Positions 11,601-23,488 of a stretch of DNA of 64,000 nt are shown here, one piece after another. The translations under genes were made by a program, and so were the position numbers. The notes beneath the pieces are model-generated. The model was not told the origin of the DNA and made no database searches. It was given only the letters and a program-made list of their open reading frames with translations. The stretch covers positions 22,504,350 to 22,568,349 of the forward strand of contig CM055608.1 of the NCBI GenBank assembly GCA_029379385.1, read 5' to 3'. Within the stretch, counting starts at the first letter, position 1. Each line of letters begins with the position of its first letter. The DNA comes from Quillaja saponaria. Lineage: Eukaryota; Streptophyta; Magnoliopsida; Fabales; Quillajaceae.

Positions 11601-14048
11601 GGTACTACTGGAATCCTAAACCGTTTAGTATTTGACCAATTTGCCTCTCAAACCCAAATTTGGTAACTTTTTGCCTTGAAACTCAAAATTTATCCTAAAA
11701 TCCTAACCGTTGATCCAAATGGATTTTCGATTTTTCCTACATGTCTTATTCATCTCTATGGTCGTAACGGTACTACCAGAATCCCAAATGGTCTAGTATT
11801 TGACAGTTTTGCATTTGAAACTCAAAATTGGTTCTAAAATCCTAACTGTTGATCCAAATGGATTTACAGTTTTTCTTACAGGTCTTATTCTTCCCTAGGG
11901 CCGTGCCGATACTAAAATCCTAAACATACTAGTATTTGACTATTTTGCCTCCAAAACTTGGCAAGTGTTTGCCTTGAAACTCAAAATTTATTATAAAATC
12001 CAAACCGTTGATCCAAATAGATTTTTGACTTTTTCTACAAGTCTTATTCATCCTTAGGCCGTATGGTACTCTAGGAATTCTAAACGGTCTAGTATTTGAC
12101 CATTTTGTCACAGAATCCAAATTTGGTTTGTATTTGCCTTGAAACTTAAAATTTGTCCTAAAATCCTAACTGTTTATCCAAATGAATTTTCGATTTTTCT
12201 TACATGTCTTATTCGTCCTTACAACTATGCTGATACTACCAGAATTCTAAATAGTCTGATATTTAACCATTTTACCCTTCCAATACAAACTCGGCAAGTT
12301 TTTGCCTTGAAACTCAAAATTTGTCCAAAAATCCTAATTGTTTATCCAAATGGATTTTTCAATAAGTCTTATTTGTCCCTAGGGCCATGCCGATATTACA
12401 AAATCCTAAACAGTGTAGTATTTGACTGTTTTGCCCCCCCCCCCAAACCTAGCAAGTTTTTGTTTTGAAACTCAAAATTTGTCCTAAAATCCTAATCGTT
12501 AATCCAAATAGATTTCTAGTTTTTTCTACAAGTCTTATTCATCCCTAGGGTCGTGCTAGTATTTCTAGAATCCTAAATGGTCTAATATTTGACTGTTTTG
12601 TCCCTCAAACCCTAACTAGGTAAGTTTTTGCCTTGAAACTCAAAATTTGTCCTAAAATCCTAACTGTTGATCCAAATAGATTTCTGGCTTTTCCTATAGG
12701 TCTTATTCGTTCCCAAGGTCATGCCGATACTCCTGAAATCCTGAAGGACTAGTATTTGATCATTTTTCCTATCAAACCCAAACTTTGAAAGTTTTTGCTT
12801 TGAAACTCAAAATTTGTCTTAAAATCCTATTCGTTAATCCACACGGATTTTAGGATTTTTCAACAAGTCTTATTCGTTCCTAGGTCATTCTAGTACTACC
12901 AAAATCCTAAATGGTCTAGTAGCGTTTTGCACTCGAATCCAAACTTGGCAAGTTTTTTCTTTGAAACTCAAAATTTGTCATAAAATTTTAACTATTTATC
13001 CAAATGGATTTTCGGTTTTTCCTACAAGTCTTATTTGTCCTTAGGGTTGTGTCGGTACTACTGGAATCCTAAAAGGTCTAGTATTTGACCATCTTGCCTT
13101 CTGAAACCAAACTTGATAAGTTTTTGCCTTGAAACTCAAAATTTGTCCTAAAATCCTAATTGTTGATCCAAATGAATTTTTAGTTTTTCCTATAGATCTT
13201 ATTCGTCCCTAGGGCCATGTCGATACTATTAGAATCCCAAATGGTCTAGTATCTCACCATTTTGCCTCTTGAACCCAAGCTTGACAAAGTTTTGCCTTGA
13301 AACTCAGAATTTGTCCTAAAATTCTATTTGTTGATCCAAATGAATTTCTAGCTTTTTCTACAAGTCTTATTTATTATCCTTGAAATTCAAAAAATTTCCT
13401 AAAATCCTATTCATTGATCCAAATGGATTTCTAGCTTTTTTTACAAGTCTTATTTATACCTAGGTCATGTCAGTACTACCAAAATCCTAAACGGTATAGT
13501 ATTTGACCGTTTTGCCTCTTGAATCCAAACTTGGCAAGTTTTGCCTTGAAACTCAAAATTTGTCTTAAAATCCTAAATGTTTATGAAAATGAAATTTTGG
13601 TTTTTCCTACAAGTATTACTTGTCTCTAGGGTTGTGTCGGTACTACGGAATCCTAAACGGTCTAGTATTTGACTGTTTTGCCCTCCAAATTTAAACTTGA
13701 CAAGTTTTTGCCTTGAAACTCAAAATTTGTCATAAAATCCTAACCGTTGATCCAAATAGATTTCTAGTTTTTCTTATAGGTCTTATTCATCTCTAGGGTC
13801 AAGCCAATACTATCAGAATCCTAAACATTCTAGTATTTGACTGTTTTTCCCCCCGAACCCAAACTTGGTAAGTTTTGCCTTAAACTCAAAATTTGTACTA
13901 AAATCCTAACCATTGATCCAAATGGATTTTCAATTTTTGCTACAAGTTTTATTTGTTCCTAGGGCCATTTCGATACTACCGGAATCCTAAACGGTCTAGT
14001 ATTTGACAATTTTGCCCCCCGTACCCAAACTTATCATGTTTTTACATG
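8650..14048 (+). repeat. ~168-bp satellite array, about 30 units
   Basis: A phrase close to CTAGTATTTGAC recurs at 8883, 9048, 9220, 9389, 9557, 9723, 9891, 10029, 10197, 10354 and onward, a spacing of mostly 165-172 bases. Each unit also contains phrases near CCAAATGGATTT, CAAGTTTTTGCCTTGAAACT, AAAATTTGTCCTAAAATCCT and GTCTTATTC. The array covers ~5.4 kb, about 32 units at full spacing, some with internal deletions (for example the 138-bp spacing before 10029). Units are diverged but alignable. The array lies wholly inside CACTA 1. Because 168 is a multiple of three, several ORFs run through two units with a 56-residue periodicity; I do not regard these as genes. A C-run occurs at 12437-12445. 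Confidence 0.92.
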
Positions 14049-14539
14049 TAAACTATAATAAATAAAACTTTTGTATTAAGAAAATAAAAATAAAATAATA
14101 CGTACAAAAGATGGTTGAGGTGGCGATATAGGAGGCAATGGATGTATCCTACCTTTCCCATAATTAACTTTTGTACAAACTCCATCTACTCTGGAATGAA
14201 TCCTAAAGGAGATGGAGATGTAATAGAAGCCGTAGTGAAGCAGTGAACAGCAATGGCAGAAGCTGCAGACCTTTTGACTTAACCCAGTACTTGCTGGGAG
14301 TTGATATAACCCCTGAAGCCATAGATGAGTCATTTCCTCTTCCCTCCCGCTAGCCTCATGAAGAAAGTTAGGTCGCCCTCAGTAGGTGCAATAGGTGTAT
14401 CAGCACTATCCTTTTGCCTGGTGCTAGATTGCCTAGCTCCACTCAGACTTTAAAGCCTTAAACTTATACTGCAAATAAAAAGAAGTTATGTATGTAAAAC
14501 AAAACAATTAGGTAAAACAAAAAAGACAAATCATACTTA

Positions 14540-15700
14540 CACTAATGACATTTGACTTTGTGTCAAAAAGTCATTGGACTTTCTTTTGTGAATGCAATTG
14601 AAAACCTTATTAACGGTAGGTTCTCGACCTAGTTCTTGCTCCTGTACAAAAATTTTGAAACAATATTAGTTAAAAAGGCTGTGATACAAATTTATAACTA
14701 ATATTTATTAAATAAAATATTGCTAACCAGCCGCTTCTAGTGAATAGTTATGTTGACGGAGCCAGATGCATGGTGAATATGCTCCTCACCCACTCTTCTA
14801 TTCACGGCCATCATTCGAGAGTGCCTTTATAAGTCAAGGCTTGCCTATTCGTCACACAAGGACTCTAACCAATTCAGTGGGATCCAATCTTGGCACCCAT
14901 CCTCCTTCCAAGTGAGTGGGCCCAATAGCTACTTCCTTTTTTATTCCACAAGCAGCCTCTGGATTACATTGCTGCATCTTATCACGGCCACTGAATCAAA
15001 CACAACCTGTGATGCTGCTCTCTCCTCGAGGATGACCCTAAACCATTTCTACAACATAAATTACAAAATAAAAGTATGTTATCAGTAATTTAACAATATA
15101 TTAAAATGAAATTAAAACTTAAACAATAATAAAATTAAACTTTCCATAAGATCATTATAGCATAAGGTTTTCATGTCCTCTGGGAACTTCCAATACTGGA
15201 AGAGTTAATCTAGAAGGTGCTTCATGATAATACCAGAAATGGTAGTCACCACCATTGTGTTCTTGGGATCGTCCTCAACGATGCTCTAGAATACAAACAA
15301 AAGGAAACGAACGTTAGTAAAATACAAGGTATATGAATGCAAAATTATAAATACAATTTACTTACTTGTTTCCAGCTATGTGGATGAGTGGGTGATTCTC
15401 CTTAACCTTATGGGGAGGGGCAATCTTATTCTTGCCCCTCTTCCCCCTCTCTGTTCCTGTAGCCCACTCAATGACATAGCCCGCCTTATGAGGGATGCTA
15501 TAATCATTCATACGGGCTCAAGATATGCCTTATGCTTGACATCATGATCATGATCATGACCTACAGCTACAATACAAGTTAAGTAGTGTAAAAACAATGA
15601 ATTTCATAAAAATTCAATAAATAATAAAATTCACTATCAAAATTTGAATTTGTAACTTATACATGTTAGTGCAGATCCTTAGGTATATGAGATCTAATAT
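14540..15700 (-). pseudogene. Plant transposase (Ptta/En/Spm, Transposase_24-like) remnant
   Basis: On the minus strand, 14645-14545 encodes a peptide with the order Glu-Leu-Gly-Arg-Glu-Pro-Thr followed by His-Lys-Arg-Lys. This matches the conserved 'GREPT...THxRK' segment of the plant Ptta/En/Spm transposase family often found in CACTA elements. Upstream on the same strand (to about 15700) are broken segments of coding-like sequence with a Lys-Arg-rich patch (about 15440-15500) and a Trp/Lys/Leu-rich segment (about 15180-15260). No continuous ORF remains. Stops and frameshifts show it is dead. In a working element this protein would act with TNP2 in transposition. Family assignment rests on one motif plus context. 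Confidence 0.5.
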
Positions 15701-17249
15701 AAGCCCACGTCAGAAAGGTCTCGAACCTGCTCCAAGGATGGAGCAAGTAACGGAATACTAGGAGGTACTGGGGCTATAGAAGGAGTTACAGGTGGACTGG
15801 TAGAAGGAGGTAAAGGTGGAGTGGTAAATGGAGCTGAAGCTGGAGCTGGAGTTGTAGATGAAGCTTCACGAAAAACTCAAAGGGGGTAGGTTGTCCTCTA
15901 AGCATAGTTATGTAATAACAAGATAGAAACATAATCAAGAGATCAAATTCTAAGAACTCAACCAAGCTAGAAATGTTTAACAAACCAACAACATTACATA
16001 TCATTAACCAAAAAAAAAAAAAAGCACAATAACCTAACAATAAGTTAAAAATCAAAAACAAAAAAAAAAAAAAAGCTTAAAAGTCAAAAACTCACATATA
16101 ATAACCTAACAACAGGTTAAGTTTCAATCAACCTTGTGCCTACAAAAAAATCTAAATGCAGAAACAACTATTTGCATTGTTGGTTTACTACCATTTATTT
16201 AACCTTCTAGTGTAGTTGGCAGTCATTGTTCTTTCAAAGTGTCTTTACTAATGCCTAAGCAAATATAGTACCTAACTGAAAATCATAAAAGGAAAAAAAA
16301 AAAAAAAAAAAAAAACGAACAATAACCTAACTATATTCAAACACATGCGAGCTATACTAACATTCAGACCAAAAACATAAGAAAAAGAAGTCCCAAACAC
16401 TATATTTGAATGGCCAATAATAACATTGAAAACATATAGACTACATACAGCAAAAACATCTCAGACTCATACAACACTCATCTTTTAGAATTAAAAATCA
16501 GAATATATTAAAGTATTTATTGCCAAAGGTAGAGAATTCTTTGACAAACTATTGCTTGGTTGCTTAAAGCATTCAAAAGTTTGTCAGGAAAAAAGAGAAA
16601 GAAAAAAAGAAGTCTATAAATATAAATTATATGTTAGCATATATTATGTCCCTTACTATATAGCAGAAATCTTAATATACTCTATGTAACTATATTCAAA
16701 AAAATTTACAAGAAAAAAGAAGATATATCCATATAATGTGCAAAAGTTCTGAAGGCCAAAAGTCTTGCATTATAGTTGTATTTGTGTGTGTCTAATTCTG
16801 AATCCTTCCTCACCAATTATTGTTTCAAATTCAGTTTGAGAAAAATGCCAAAAACTAAGAAGATTCAGCACAAATACACGTATAGGTGAGCTCTTTCTAA
16901 ATAAGTCTTACCTTCTGCAAGTTAACTATCCTAATTAAGGTAAACACAAGTTAGCTAGGGTTTGCAAACTACTTTACTACATGCATAATTTCTTCTAGTA
17001 TGTTAGGCTACACCAATGTAATAACAAGTGCAAGACACCACTAGATACGATTTATTCACCTTACATTAGATTAAAACAATAAGGAAAAGAAAAAGAAAAA
17101 AAATCAAGTAGTGCTTGTTTCCACTTATCTAAGATTACTTGGATTGAATTATGAGAAGCTTTCAAGTGAAGCTTGCATACACTTGTCTCAGAACAAAAAC
17201 TTTCCCTCAAAATCTACAGTGTAAACTCTCATTTATCAGCAATTCAAGC
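15701..17249. other. CACTA 1 interior, nothing recognised
   Basis: AT-rich DNA with several A-runs (16010-16023, 16060-16074, 16291-16315). The short minus-strand ORF at 15786-16061 has a low-complexity Leu/Gln tail made by a GGAGCT/GGAGGT-type repeat at about 15780-15860. It is not a convincing gene. Confidence 0.5.
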
Positions 17250-17530
17250 TCAGATGCTTAATCCAGGGAATTCCTAGTTCAAAGTCCTTTACTGATTCGC
17301 CTTATAGTCCCAATATAGGTGATAGAAATAAGGGAAAGAAAGATAAAACCAATGAACAGGTTCTATTGTATGCTGGGAAATTTGATCCTTTAGCTAATAA
17401 GGAGAAACTCAGAGCACATTTGCAAGGAATGCAATGGAAAGTGACGGAATTGGAGAAAGTTTATCTTAAAATGCAAAGACATATGGCAAAATTCAAAAAA
17501 TCAAAGTTTTTTCAAGCCATTGTCATTCGA
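17250..17530 (+). pseudogene. Possible captured BTB/NPH3-type gene fragment
   Basis: An open stretch on the plus strand encodes a peptide with Tyr-Ala-Gly-Lys-Phe-Asp-Pro, then Glu-Lys-Leu-Arg-Ala-His-Leu-Gln-Gly-Met-Gln-Trp-Lys-Val, then Glu-Leu-Glu-Lys-Val and Lys-Met-Gln. A charged helix with this cadence resembles the C-terminal coiled-coil region of plant NPH3/RPT2-family (BTB/POZ) proteins. It is only about 80 residues, lacks the BTB and NPH3 domains, and lies inside CACTA 1. The best explanation is a captured and decaying host exon. The similarity is judged from memory; another coiled-coil protein is possible. Confidence 0.35.
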
Positions 17531-18489
17531 GATCCTTGCCAAGCTTTGTTCATAATGAAAATTTTTCATACTATATATTTATATTTCTAGTATAAATTTT
17601 TTTTCATATTTTTATAGCACATGGTAGGTAGTATTTTTACAGTGTTTTATTTCTTTCCTGCATTATTAAAGTTGATGAGAGTAGTTTCATTTACATAGAT
17701 ATTGGCTATACAGTTACAGGAAAGGAAAGGCTTTTCATAATGGTATAGTGTTAGTTTTTTTTTACTGTTCTCTATAAGTCCTCCATGAGTAAATCCTTTT
17801 TCTACTCTATTTGAGTTATTGGCTGACTACAATTGAATGCTAAATGGTCTGCTTGAAACTTTATACAATTGAAGAGTATATGCATAATTAGATTATTTTT
17901 AGGATTCAACTTTAGCCTTTTGGTATGCCTGGTGATAAGCATAATTAATATTGATAACCTTCTGAAGCTTACATATATTGGGACCATCTTAACATCATAA
18001 GAAGCGAGAACATTAAACAATGTTTAGTTAAGAATAAGAATCATAGGAATACGGCTGTTTTTTTCCTAAATTAGTCAGAGTAAAGCATTTTTATTAACTA
18101 GTTGTTATTATACATAAAAAAAAAAAATTGCTATTGAGTAATTAATTACACCTATGAACTTAACAATTAAGGGAAAGAGTTGTAATAGTTAGGAATTCTC
18201 CCATTCAACTTGTTAAATGAAAGATCTAAGCTTTACTTGAAAACGATTTAATCACCACAAATACATACCTTAATATGAGATTTCAGAAGCAAGTTAACTG
18301 GGCACGAGCACTACTCCAGTGAAAAGGGCACGACCACTACTCTGGTGGCAAACTTTGATGTTGGCACTGGCTAGATTTCAAAAGCAAAGAGTTTTTAGAG
18401 GGAGAGATCGAGTTTTCAGAAAGGCTGTCCCGTTGCAAAGAAGAAAGGAAGAAGAAAAAAGAAAATTGGCAGGCTAGGTTTCAATTTAG
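17531..18489. other. CACTA 1 interior, nothing recognised
   Basis: AT-rich DNA without a convincing ORF. Around 18300-18360 there is a partial duplication of a 'CACGA(G/C)CACTACTC' phrase. Confidence 0.45.
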
Positions 18490-18555
18490 GGAAAAGTGCC
18501 TGCGTTTGCACCTCAAGACGCAGAGACATTGAGTGATAGACGTAAATATCAATAT

Positions 18556-18599
<44 letters not shown>

Positions 18600-18750
18600 C
18601 CACGTCTACTAATACAGATACAGATAATAAATTGTTGAAGCAGATAATAAAATTGCAGATGCAAATAAATTCGTGAATGGCACTAAAATTAAACCAGTAT
18701 ATACATATGCAAATTTTATTTGCGTTTGTATTCAAAAATTTTAAGGATTT
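18490..18750. repeat. CACTA 1 right subterminal repeats with (AT)n
   Basis: Motifs such as GCGTTTG, CAGATACAGATAA and GCAGATGCAAATAA recur here as they do at the other CACTA ends. A pure AT microsatellite occupies about 18558-18596. The block is cut by the LTR that starts at 18751 and resumes at 22058. Confidence 0.65.
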
Positions 18751-21700
18751 TGTCATACTCCTCACTGATGTATGATTGGTCGGAGGATTGGATAACCAAT
18801 TCACCGTAACCCTGACTTCGAAACCTGACTTATGACCCAACTAAAAAATATAAAACTAGCTTTTCTAAAACCAAAGTTCATTATAACTATTTATTTCCTG
18901 TAATAGTTAACAAGTTACTAAAAAATTTAGTAGAGATTTCCTATGATAAAAAAAAAAATGCCTCAAACTACCAATACATAATCTCATGATTTTACACAAC
19001 AGTAACATAAAATAACAAGGAGTTTCGCTCTAACCATATCATAACCAAGACAAATAACTAGGCACTTACATATTTCTAAATTAGACACCCCACACTTCTA
19101 GTGTGACTAAAAATTTTTATCCTTTAACTTCAAGTCTGAAATCCTGATATTACCTTGCTGTACTCAATTGGCAAGCTACAAGCTCAGCGACGCCATGAAA
19201 CGCATTCCTGTTACTAAAAAAATTTCACAGAAGAGGGGTGAGTCCTATGACTTCCGTGAGTGGAAAATCGTACCAAAGGGTACTAGCATCACCCAACACA
19301 AACATATCATATATATAATAACCTCATGTAACATTGTTCATATCTTAATTCACATTAGGCGTATATATTATAACGGTCATAAATTCACAGTTTACATAAA
19401 ACACAGGATTACAAATTAATCAAAACAATAATATCAAACCAAGCAACCAAAGGGCTAACAAGTGACCCAGCCCCGCACAACATTATCACCCCCTACCGGG
19501 CATTTATGCGCCCGCACAACAAATTAATCTCCGTACACAATTCATCCCACTGGGGCTAAGCACTCAATTTAGAAAAAAAATATTTATCAGAATTAGAATT
19601 TCTCATGATTTTAAATTAGGATATCCTAGGTGCACCTGGACTTTTAATTTCAGAAATGAAAATCATTTTCCAGAAAATGTTCACGAGTTGGCCCTTATCA
19701 ATCACAACCAATGTCAAACAAAGTAACTAATATCAAACAAACATAATTCAAATAAATTACTAAAATACTTTACTTGCTTACTTTCCATATATCACTCATA
19801 TTCAAATAAACATATAATCATGCATATTCAAATAAACATATAATCACACATACTAATCTAGTCCCTAAAGGCAGCAATTAACCACTCATCTGTATTCGAT
19901 TCAATTCGTCACTCACACTTGCATCCACGCATCTCATCAAGTCCATATTAGCATTCTGAACTAAAATTCATATACCCAAATAATATTTAGTTCATAACGT
20001 TATTGTTATAATCTTTTAGTTACTAAGCTTATATCTCAATTTATATAAATTTCTTTATGTAAATTTTTCATCAAGCTATTACATGTCAATTAATATGAAT
20101 TGGACTTTAGGTAATAAGGTTAATAATGAGAAAGCATTTTAAGTGTCTTGAAAAAGCATAGGGTATGGGAAACCATTAGAAAAGATGGAAAGCACTTGGT
20201 GAGTTAGGAATGTTAACACTGCCTAAACTTAGGGTTTGGACCAGTGTCCACTTTTATAGTCATATCTTTTTCTAGAAAATTCCAAATCTAGTTTCATAAA
20301 ATTTATAAAATACTAGACACATGTAGCTTTATAATATATCATTTGTAATTTTTAGATTTTTATATCAATACAGTTTATTGTTTGAAGTTGCATCAAATTG
20401 TGCAACACGCAGGATTTTTGACAGCTTTGACCTTACCTTAGTTAATTGAACATAATTTTCTTTAGAAAAAACAAAATCCGATTCAGTTTGTTGAGTTTAT
20501 TAATAGATAAGTATATCTATCTTTCTTATTTAGAAACATTTCCTCAAATTAGTCTTTAACCCCCTCAATTTCTTACATGAACAGAAAATAAGGCACTGAA
20601 AATCCTGTCTGACCTAGTCGGAGTCTAATAGCTATAACTCACAACATATTTGAAATTAAGCTACAAAATTTTGTAGACAACATCCCAAGATCCTAAGTTA
20701 CACTTTCTCTTTTAAACACTTATTTTAATTCAGCTTCAAAAGCTCCCGAAACCTAGGATTTCTATCCTCCACGAATCTGCCCCCTGTACCCCCTTCAAAA
20801 TCCACTTAACTCTCATTTTCCACCACTTTCAAGCTCCAATTCATACTCCTCACTTCAACACTAATTCACTAACATTACTCCTAATCCAATTACATTCAAG
20901 ATTGTATTAGTAATTTAGAATTAATCAAAAACTCAAGTTGTCACTTTCTAATATCAATCCAACCAATTTTTACTCATTAACTACAATTATTTTCTTGTAG
21001 ACAATTTATCAACTATCTTGATTGCATGGTTTCCTTCTATTAATGTAAGTGTGTATATACATATCCCACAAGCTAGAATTAAATTTTTCTAGAAATCCAT
21101 TCTAAACTATACTCTACCGTCAAAACCTCAGACCCATGTATCGTATTTTCCATTATGTTTATGAAATTAATTATACTCTTATCCAACATGAAACATGGCA
21201 GGATTTTAATTACAACTTATGCTATAGAGTTTGTACTCGAACATGCTCCTTCAACACCCTAGTTACTGTTAATCTCCAAGGAAAACTGCCATACCCAACA
21301 AGCTTACCAAGACACAAACAAAGAAAGGATAGCCATACTTGAAGAGCACGGCAACAAAACAAGAGGAAGGAAACATGACACGGCAGAGCTTGAAGTATCC
21401 AGCTGCTGTCACGGCAGCTTAGCTTAAGGAAAAATTACACCAACAAAAGGAAAGGAAGGAGGTTCTCTCGGTTGGGGTTTAGAAAGCACCAAGAAATTCT
21501 CTAAACCCACCAAGACAGAGGAGAAAAACGAACAAAACAGAGGGTGACTTCCTCGGTCAGCAACAAAGACAGCAAAAACATGGCAGAATTTTAGAAAGCA
21601 AGAAAAGCTGTTCCATCTGAATTTGAGCTTGCGGAGGGGGAATAGATGAACGGCACACATAGGGGACAGCACCACTTGATTCATGCAAGCAAGAAGATGG

Positions 21701-22057
21701 TGTATCTCACAGCTGCAACTCATAGAGATCAAGAAGGACAACACAGCTACTATAGATTAAAGGGCAGAAAAATAGTGTAAAAGAAGAGGAGTACTTGGCC
21801 CGTATGGAAAGTTGTAGAAGAATCCAGAACAGGGGAGGAAGGGGGAGCTCACGGCACCAGAAAAAAAATCTCCTTCTCTGCCTAACTCTCAGTCCATTCT
21901 AAAGGAAAAAGAGACAAGCAAAAATAATAATAATAAAAAATATGCACAACAATATTAAAGGTGTGGTATATACATATTATAATTGTTTACTAGTTGATTT
22001 TTTTTATTTTTTTATTTATTATTATTATTATTATTATTTTAATATTTGGTTATAACA
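18751..22057. mobile_element. Solo LTR A (Ty3/gypsy-like), 3.3 kb
   Basis: It starts TGTCATACTCC and ends GGTTATAACA, giving the TG...CA ends of an LTR, and is flanked by a perfect 5-bp duplication GATTT (18746-18750 and 22058-22062). Its sequence matches LTR C (61165 onward) along its length, including the unusual GC-rich patch at about 19470-19560. It also matches the reverse complement of LTR B at both ends. No gag-pol coding, primer site or second LTR is visible, so it is a solo LTR left by recombination. It sits in the right subterminal region of CACTA 1. Small ORFs within it (for example 19168-19419, 21424-21744) are not convincing genes. Confidence 0.85.
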
Positions 22058-22188
22058 GATTTTTCTACGTTTGCAAAATTATACACGTAGATAGATATAT
22101 TGTAGCTACAGATAATGGTTATCTATATCTGCTTATTTAAGTCTGCAAAATTACAGATGCTTATATGATAATTTCTTGTAAAGCAGTG
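22058..22188. repeat. CACTA 1 right terminus
   Basis: After the GATTT duplication the subterminal motifs resume (CTACGTTTGCAAAATTA, TATCTGCTTATTTAAGTCTGC) and end in TTTCTTGTAAAGCAGTG, the inverted counterpart of the left end with a five-base difference. Whether the end is at 22183 or 22188 is unclear. Confidence 0.6.
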
Positions 22189-23005
22189 TAAATTATTGTC
22201 ATGGAAGATGAGGATATGTTGGTCTAACATATCTTTGCTGTGAATAAACTGGAAATTGATATACAAGAATCTTTGGTCTTATATATTGAGACCTAAAGAC
22301 ATGTTATTTTTCAATATTTTTTGGAGAATGATGGTTATCTTTCGCTAAGAGTTTTTTTTTTTTTTTTAGATTTAACAGAAATCCATCTATCAGGATTTTC
22401 AAGTAAAAGTTGTTAGCCTTTATATTTCTCTCTTTAGCTCATTCTTGCTTAAGAATTTATAAGAAAATTTTTGTTACTTTTTGATATATTTTATATCAAA
22501 AGAATATTGATAAATAAATTATATCTTCTAATTATTCTATAATTTTCTTTACCTTTTCTAGATTTAAGAAAAAAATTTATAACCTGATTATCTATTTTAA
22601 TAATTAGAAATCTGGTGTTTGATAAATTTAAAATTTTTCAAATTTATAATTAACAATTCTTATTCATAGATAATATAATTAATTTTATTGGACTATATTT
22701 TCTTGAATTATAACCTCAAATTTTTCTTCTATAACTATTTCTGCTTTTAAAACCTGCTCACCAATGTTCAGACTACCTCCAAATACAATTATCTGTGCAA
22801 ATCCCATTGCTAACCTTCCAAGTCAGCCCATGCATAATGATTTAAAGAAGTATCTGCTATGCCCTTCCATTTCCCTACCAAGTAAACTATAAGAACTTGA
22901 CACGTACTAGAATGTCCCTTGGAGATGAGGTTTTTTTTTATAACTTATTAACAAACATGGCATCCCAACCAAATTAGAAACATCAACACAGATCGAACCT
23001 TATTA
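22189..23005. other. AT-rich flank right of CACTA 1
   Basis: Probably the other half of the decayed minus-strand remnant interrupted at 7953, judged by similar composition and position. No ORF over 60 residues and no recognised domain. From about 22740 to 23005 there is unidentified sequence up to the BAHD relic. Confidence 0.3.
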
Positions 23006-23488
23006 TTCTTGAAAGCATTTATATGGATTGCTTTCAAACAAATAGCTGTTATAAGAGATCCATTTTCAACACCATTTTTCATAACAAAAGTCTTCTCTTT
23101 AAAATTTATGTTCCCTGGACCCATATATAGAGTATCCCCACCCAGTCTGTATCGTCATTTGGAAAATTCATCAAACTAACAACAAAAGGATTTGGATTTT
23201 CTGCAGAGGAGTGGAAAAAAGTCCTCAGCAGAAAAGAGTCCTCAACAAATTCATATCCTTCTGATTTGCAATATAATCAAGAGCTGACCTTAAAATCTTC
23301 TGTCATCTTCCCAATTGCTTCACTAATTTTGCTCACAGTATAACTCAGTGGCTTTTCCATAATGTCTTTGAATTGACGGGTGGGTGTTACAGTAGGAAAA
23401 ATTGCATTCCCAAAATAAACATTGGGAATTGGTGCTTTGCTTTCTCTCTGTTGCGACAATTTACCAAAGTGGTTAAACTTGTGGGTAA
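23006..23488 (-). pseudogene. BAHD acyltransferase copy 3, C-terminal relic
   Basis: This matches the intact BAHD gene from about codon 285 to codon 436 (for example Asp/Asn-Val-Tyr-Phe-Gly-Asn-Ala and the Ser-Tyr-Thr-Val-Ser-Lys-Ile-Ser-Glu-Ala-Ile-Gly-Lys segment). The stop region, the whole N-terminal two thirds and the HxxxD region are missing. The DFGWG motif is destroyed by a small deletion near 23140, and a short internal duplication (AAAAGTCCTCAGCAG) lies near 23215-23245. It is plainly a dead fragment. Its upstream flank appears to survive further right at 25735-26215, separated by inserted DNA that includes a PIF/Harbinger-like element. Confidence 0.88.

Larger units (their letters stand above)
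7954..22188 (-). mobile_element. CACTA (En/Spm) element 1, satellite-bearing
   Basis: The left terminus CATTACAAGAAA at 7954 resembles the plant CACTA terminal motif CACTACAAGAAA. The right terminus, reverse-complemented from about 22188 or 22183, reads CACTGCTTTACAAGAAA. Both ends carry subterminal arrays of short motifs built on CAGAC/TCTGC/ATCTG (7975-8275; 18490-18750 plus 22058-22165). Inside are the ~168-bp satellite (8650-14048), a minus-strand transposase remnant (14540-15700), a possible captured gene fragment (17250-17530) and a solo LTR (18751-22057). Element orientation is inferred as minus from the transposase remnant and from the mirrored satellite in CACTA 2. I could not establish a 3-bp target duplication (left flank TGA; right flank CAG or TAA), so the exact right end is uncertain. 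Confidence 0.75.

Noticed and set aside
8650..14048. Regularly spaced repeat array as a CRISPR locus
   Set aside because: The unit is repeated in full with no unique spacers, is 168 bp, and lies in a eukaryotic transposon.
18416..18840. Overlapping ORFs with Ile-Tyr repeats
   Set aside because: They translate the AT microsatellite in the CACTA subterminal region.
21424..21744. 106-residue ORF
   Set aside because: It lies within solo LTR A, has no recognisable domain and is broken in LTR C.
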